DNA of 64,000 nt from Nematostella vectensis (taxonomy: Eukaryota; Cnidaria; Anthozoa; Actiniaria; Edwardsiidae): assembly GCF_932526225.1 (NCBI RefSeq), contig NC_064043.1, forward strand, positions 2,005,501 to 2,069,500. The letters are read 5' to 3'. The translations under genes and the position numbers were made by a program. Below are positions 61,110 through 64,000 of the stretch, piece after piece. Numbering within the stretch: position 1 is the first letter of the stretch; each line of letters begins with the position of its first letter. The notes under the pieces were generated by a model. The model searched no databases. It was given only the letters and a program-made list of their open reading frames with translations, and had not been told where the DNA came from.

Positions 61110-64000
61110 TTTTGGGATCCTTGTCGGCTTGCGATCTGATATTGCTCGTCACCGAGAAGCCACGATAGCTGTTCACGTGATCTGAAATTTGCATCGTTCG
61201 CAAAATTAAAACCTTAATACTTTTTGGAAATAGCTTGTGTGATTAAAAAACATGCTTGTAATACTTTTACAATTGTTTTTTATATAAAATAATAATCACT
61301 TTTCAGCTTGATCGGAACACATTTACTTACCTTAGCAGAGTATCGACAGTGAAAATAAATATGCCGAGGTTTCTTCGATTTTAAATTCCTTTTCTTGTCT
61401 TCGCATTTTGTCGCACACTAGATCTCCATCTAGTAAAATACTTCAGTACAATGTTTGGAAATTCTTTTAGTTTCGGTGGTAAACCTGTGTGTGTATACAC
61501 AGGCTGCCCATGGAAGGGTGTCAAGAGCACCTCTGACTCGGGACATAGACTTATGCTGCTAGAACAGACGGCGCTTATGCTCCTAGAGCAGACATCGGCG
61601 GTAAATAAGCACGGTGTTTTGACATACTTCGATTATAATAATATTGTTGAATCATATTCAGTTAAACTACAAAGAGGCATTTGCTTCCGTTCGCACTAAA
61701 CTGTTTCCTCCGAGGTCTAATATAAGTATAAGCATCCGCCCACGACATCAATGCAGATTCTATTTTGATTTACACTCGCTACACAGCACTTTGTTAGTAA
61801 AACTAGAAAGACAATTTCTATTTAGTGGACAGTTTTTCAATTCTTAAATTGCCAGCAATCAGGCAATTAAAATTTCATTGAAATAAATTATATAAATTGA
61901 GATATTTGGTGATGATATATATTTATGGACACCCTTGGCGTGTTTTTGCATACTTTGCAGGGGGTGGCTGCAGTAATTGTATGAGACATTATCTAAAATA
62001 CTGGAGAAAATGGCTTGAAAGCCCCTTTTGGGCCCCCTTCTGTTAAAAATCGTGGCTACGCCGCTGCTTTGCTTTATCAACTGATTACTACTTTTCGTTT
62101 CTTATCAAGAAAGGAGTCGCAGTGTGTGGCAAAATAAGCATGCATGCAGTTTAAAATGCAATACAAATATAATAGATTTAAAGTAAAATTCGTTAAAATT
62201 CGTACCACTACATGCTTGGAAAGTGTGCAAAAAACAACCACAAGTCACGACTTCCTTTACAAGGTATTAAAATGTGAAGTTATGTAATTTATCCATGGCT
62301 ATGACATACAGGAAGGCCTAAGGAACCAAGTCTAAAGGTTTTAATGTTATTTATTTCTATGTGTCTATTATTAGAGAGCAGACATTCTAATCGCTCATTG
62401 GTTTAAATGGACAAAACTCATCTATGCTTGTTGCGCAGGGTACGACGGGAAAACTAACCAGCCCGTGGCGGGTCAGTCTGCTCATCCGCAGCCGTTCTTA
62501 GTGTCACGCACTCTTAGGGTCACGCATGCCTTTCTAACTATCCTTTCTATATAGTCTCTTCTGTATTTGACTGAATCAATGTACAGTTCCCTAAACAGAC
62601 TAACATTTGTCTTCCGGAAGTGTAGTTCAGGTTTAAGTGGTTATTGAGTAATTTGTATGCACCATCACTTTTTTCACGCGCGCTCGCCTACGTAGGGTAA
62701 CTGTTTATTTGTTGCACTTGGTCAAGTAAATAAGGCAGGGGTAGGGTGGGTAAGGAGCTTTCATCCCCAGCTGTCTTCAAATCAGCCAGCCATCATTTGT
62801 TGTTGTTGATGGTGGTGTTGGAGGAGGGACGAGGGAGGGAGGGAGAGAGTACTCTCGTGCATTTGTGAAACTGTTTTGAAGGCCTTTTGTTTAGATTGAA
62901 TTGCAGCTATAGAGTTAAGAACCACAATTTACTTAGTCGACCTTACAGGTATTTCAAATAGTGTTGCATTCGAGAATCGTAACCCGCATTGTTCATGTGT
63001 TAAGGGAACTAGCTGCAAATGGGGCAGCGGGAGGATGCGAGTCAAATCACCACAAGGAATACTTACGAGTGGCTTTAATGCTCAAGAGGCGGCACAAAGG
63101 ACTAAAGACTCTGCCGAGCAGTCATACATTGGTGGTCTATATAGTGGCGTCTATTTACTTAAGCTCAAGTAATCTACATAATTTCTCTGACAAAGGAGCG
63201 GTTTGTGTTGACTTAAGCTTAATCCTTATTTTGGTAAGAACCAATGCATATAGGAACATTCAGTCGATGCAAGGGTAGGAAATAGGGTGGAAGTAATGTT
63301 TTCGTAAATAAGGAGTAGATAATAAATCGAATGGATGGAAAGAGAATAGCCAACGAAGTTCAGGGTTAAGTGTTTGTTGACCAATGGTAAACAACCTTAG
63401 CTGAGTTTCTGTGCTTCCTACTGCGCATGATCGGAATACGGCAGTAGGCCACGTTTGTTAGTAAAGAAGTGTTAAAGTCAGGAAATATTAATTTAAGGGG
63501 AACTGAAAGCCGAGCTTGTATTTACTCTAGGGAGCTCCATTATTGTAAGTTTAATTATATTATGTTTTTGTATTATTCTTCTAAAGGTTTCTAACCGAGC
63601 CGCACAACACATGTATAGCAACGTATAGATGGCTAACTCCTCGACCTGTGAAAGTCGTGTGGATATTTGGTTACAAGGCATGTTTTGAACCTGAATAAGT
63701 TTTCGTTAACGCTTTTATTTGATGAAGCACTGCGGGTTACGACACACAGATTTCGACTGCCTGAGATAAGTGTATCTAGCGAATCAATCAAAATACACGA
63801 ATACCTTACTTTGTTTAATTTTCTTGTTTTTCGCGATTTAAACTTAAAGACTCGCAAAATAAAGACCGCGAACTTTGATTCCGCAAAATTTAATGGACAT
63901 AGAAAAAAAACGTTCGTTACTCGATTGCTCGAGAGAACAAGAACACTTCTCCGGATTACTATAAGACTGACTTTTAGGCGATTTAAATTTAGCAGCCCCT
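61110..64000. other. Upstream flank, right end of window
   Basis: Putative promoter region of the Gln-rich exon, then AT-rich sequence with no supported gene. A transposon terminus of the CAGCGGCGTAGCCACGATTT type, with GGGGGCCC nearby, lies at 62020-62065 (minus strand). Open frames at 61451..61699 (plus) and 62961..63278 (plus) show no recognisable domain or convincing splice context. Confidence 0.5.

Noticed and set aside
61451-61699. Plus-strand open frame MFGNSFSFGGKPVCVYTGC..
   Set aside because: 82 codons with a small internal duplication only; no domain and no evidence of splicing or promoter.

Overview
The window is animal nuclear DNA: AT-rich, intron-dense, and full of minisatellites and short transposons. 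It most likely comes from a cnidarian, and a sea-anemone-type anthozoan such as Nematostella is my best guess. The evidence is an NDR-kinase scaffold of the Furry family, an intron-split ribosomal protein gene, a Rel-homology transcription factor, and the repeat style. The species is an inference, not a match. All recognisable genes lie on the minus strand, so transcription runs from right to left.

Layout, in transcription order. At 60.3-61.1 kb is a Gln-rich coding exon with an internal 9-residue repeat. At 48.5-56.5 kb is an 11-exon Rel homology domain (RHD) factor of 663 residues, with at least one possible alternative first exon near 57.85 kb. At 42.2-45.15 kb is ribosomal protein eL31 (RPL31), with four coding exons and a pyrimidine-rich non-coding first exon. 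From 37.6 kb to the left edge is furry (fry). I could join 44 exons in consistent phase, giving 1778 codons, about the N-terminal 60% of the protein; its 3' part lies outside the window. The four loci have unrelated roles: morphogenesis scaffold, translation, and transcription. I see no operon-like logic.

The most striking feature is inside fry. Its introns carry at least a dozen tandem arrays, from 2 to about 88 copies. In most of them the repeat unit contains an exon/intron boundary: the last or first nucleotides of a fry exon, its splice site, and adjacent intron. The largest are a 77-bp acceptor array of about 42 copies, a 39-bp donor array of about 88 copies that stays open in the exon's reading frame for 3.4 kb, a 42-bp donor array of about 25 copies, a 60-bp donor array of about 10 copies, and a 22-bp donor array that runs off the left edge. 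In some smaller arrays every extra copy has lost the GT or AG. The Gln-rich exon shows the same behaviour (186-bp duplication across its donor).

Mobile DNA includes a truncated non-LTR retrotransposon, a 3.3-kb CACTA-like element with subterminal repeats, a TA-flanked Tc1/mariner-type MITE next to a fry splice acceptor, a tRNA-derived SINE, a TTAA-flanked MITE and several hairpin MITEs.
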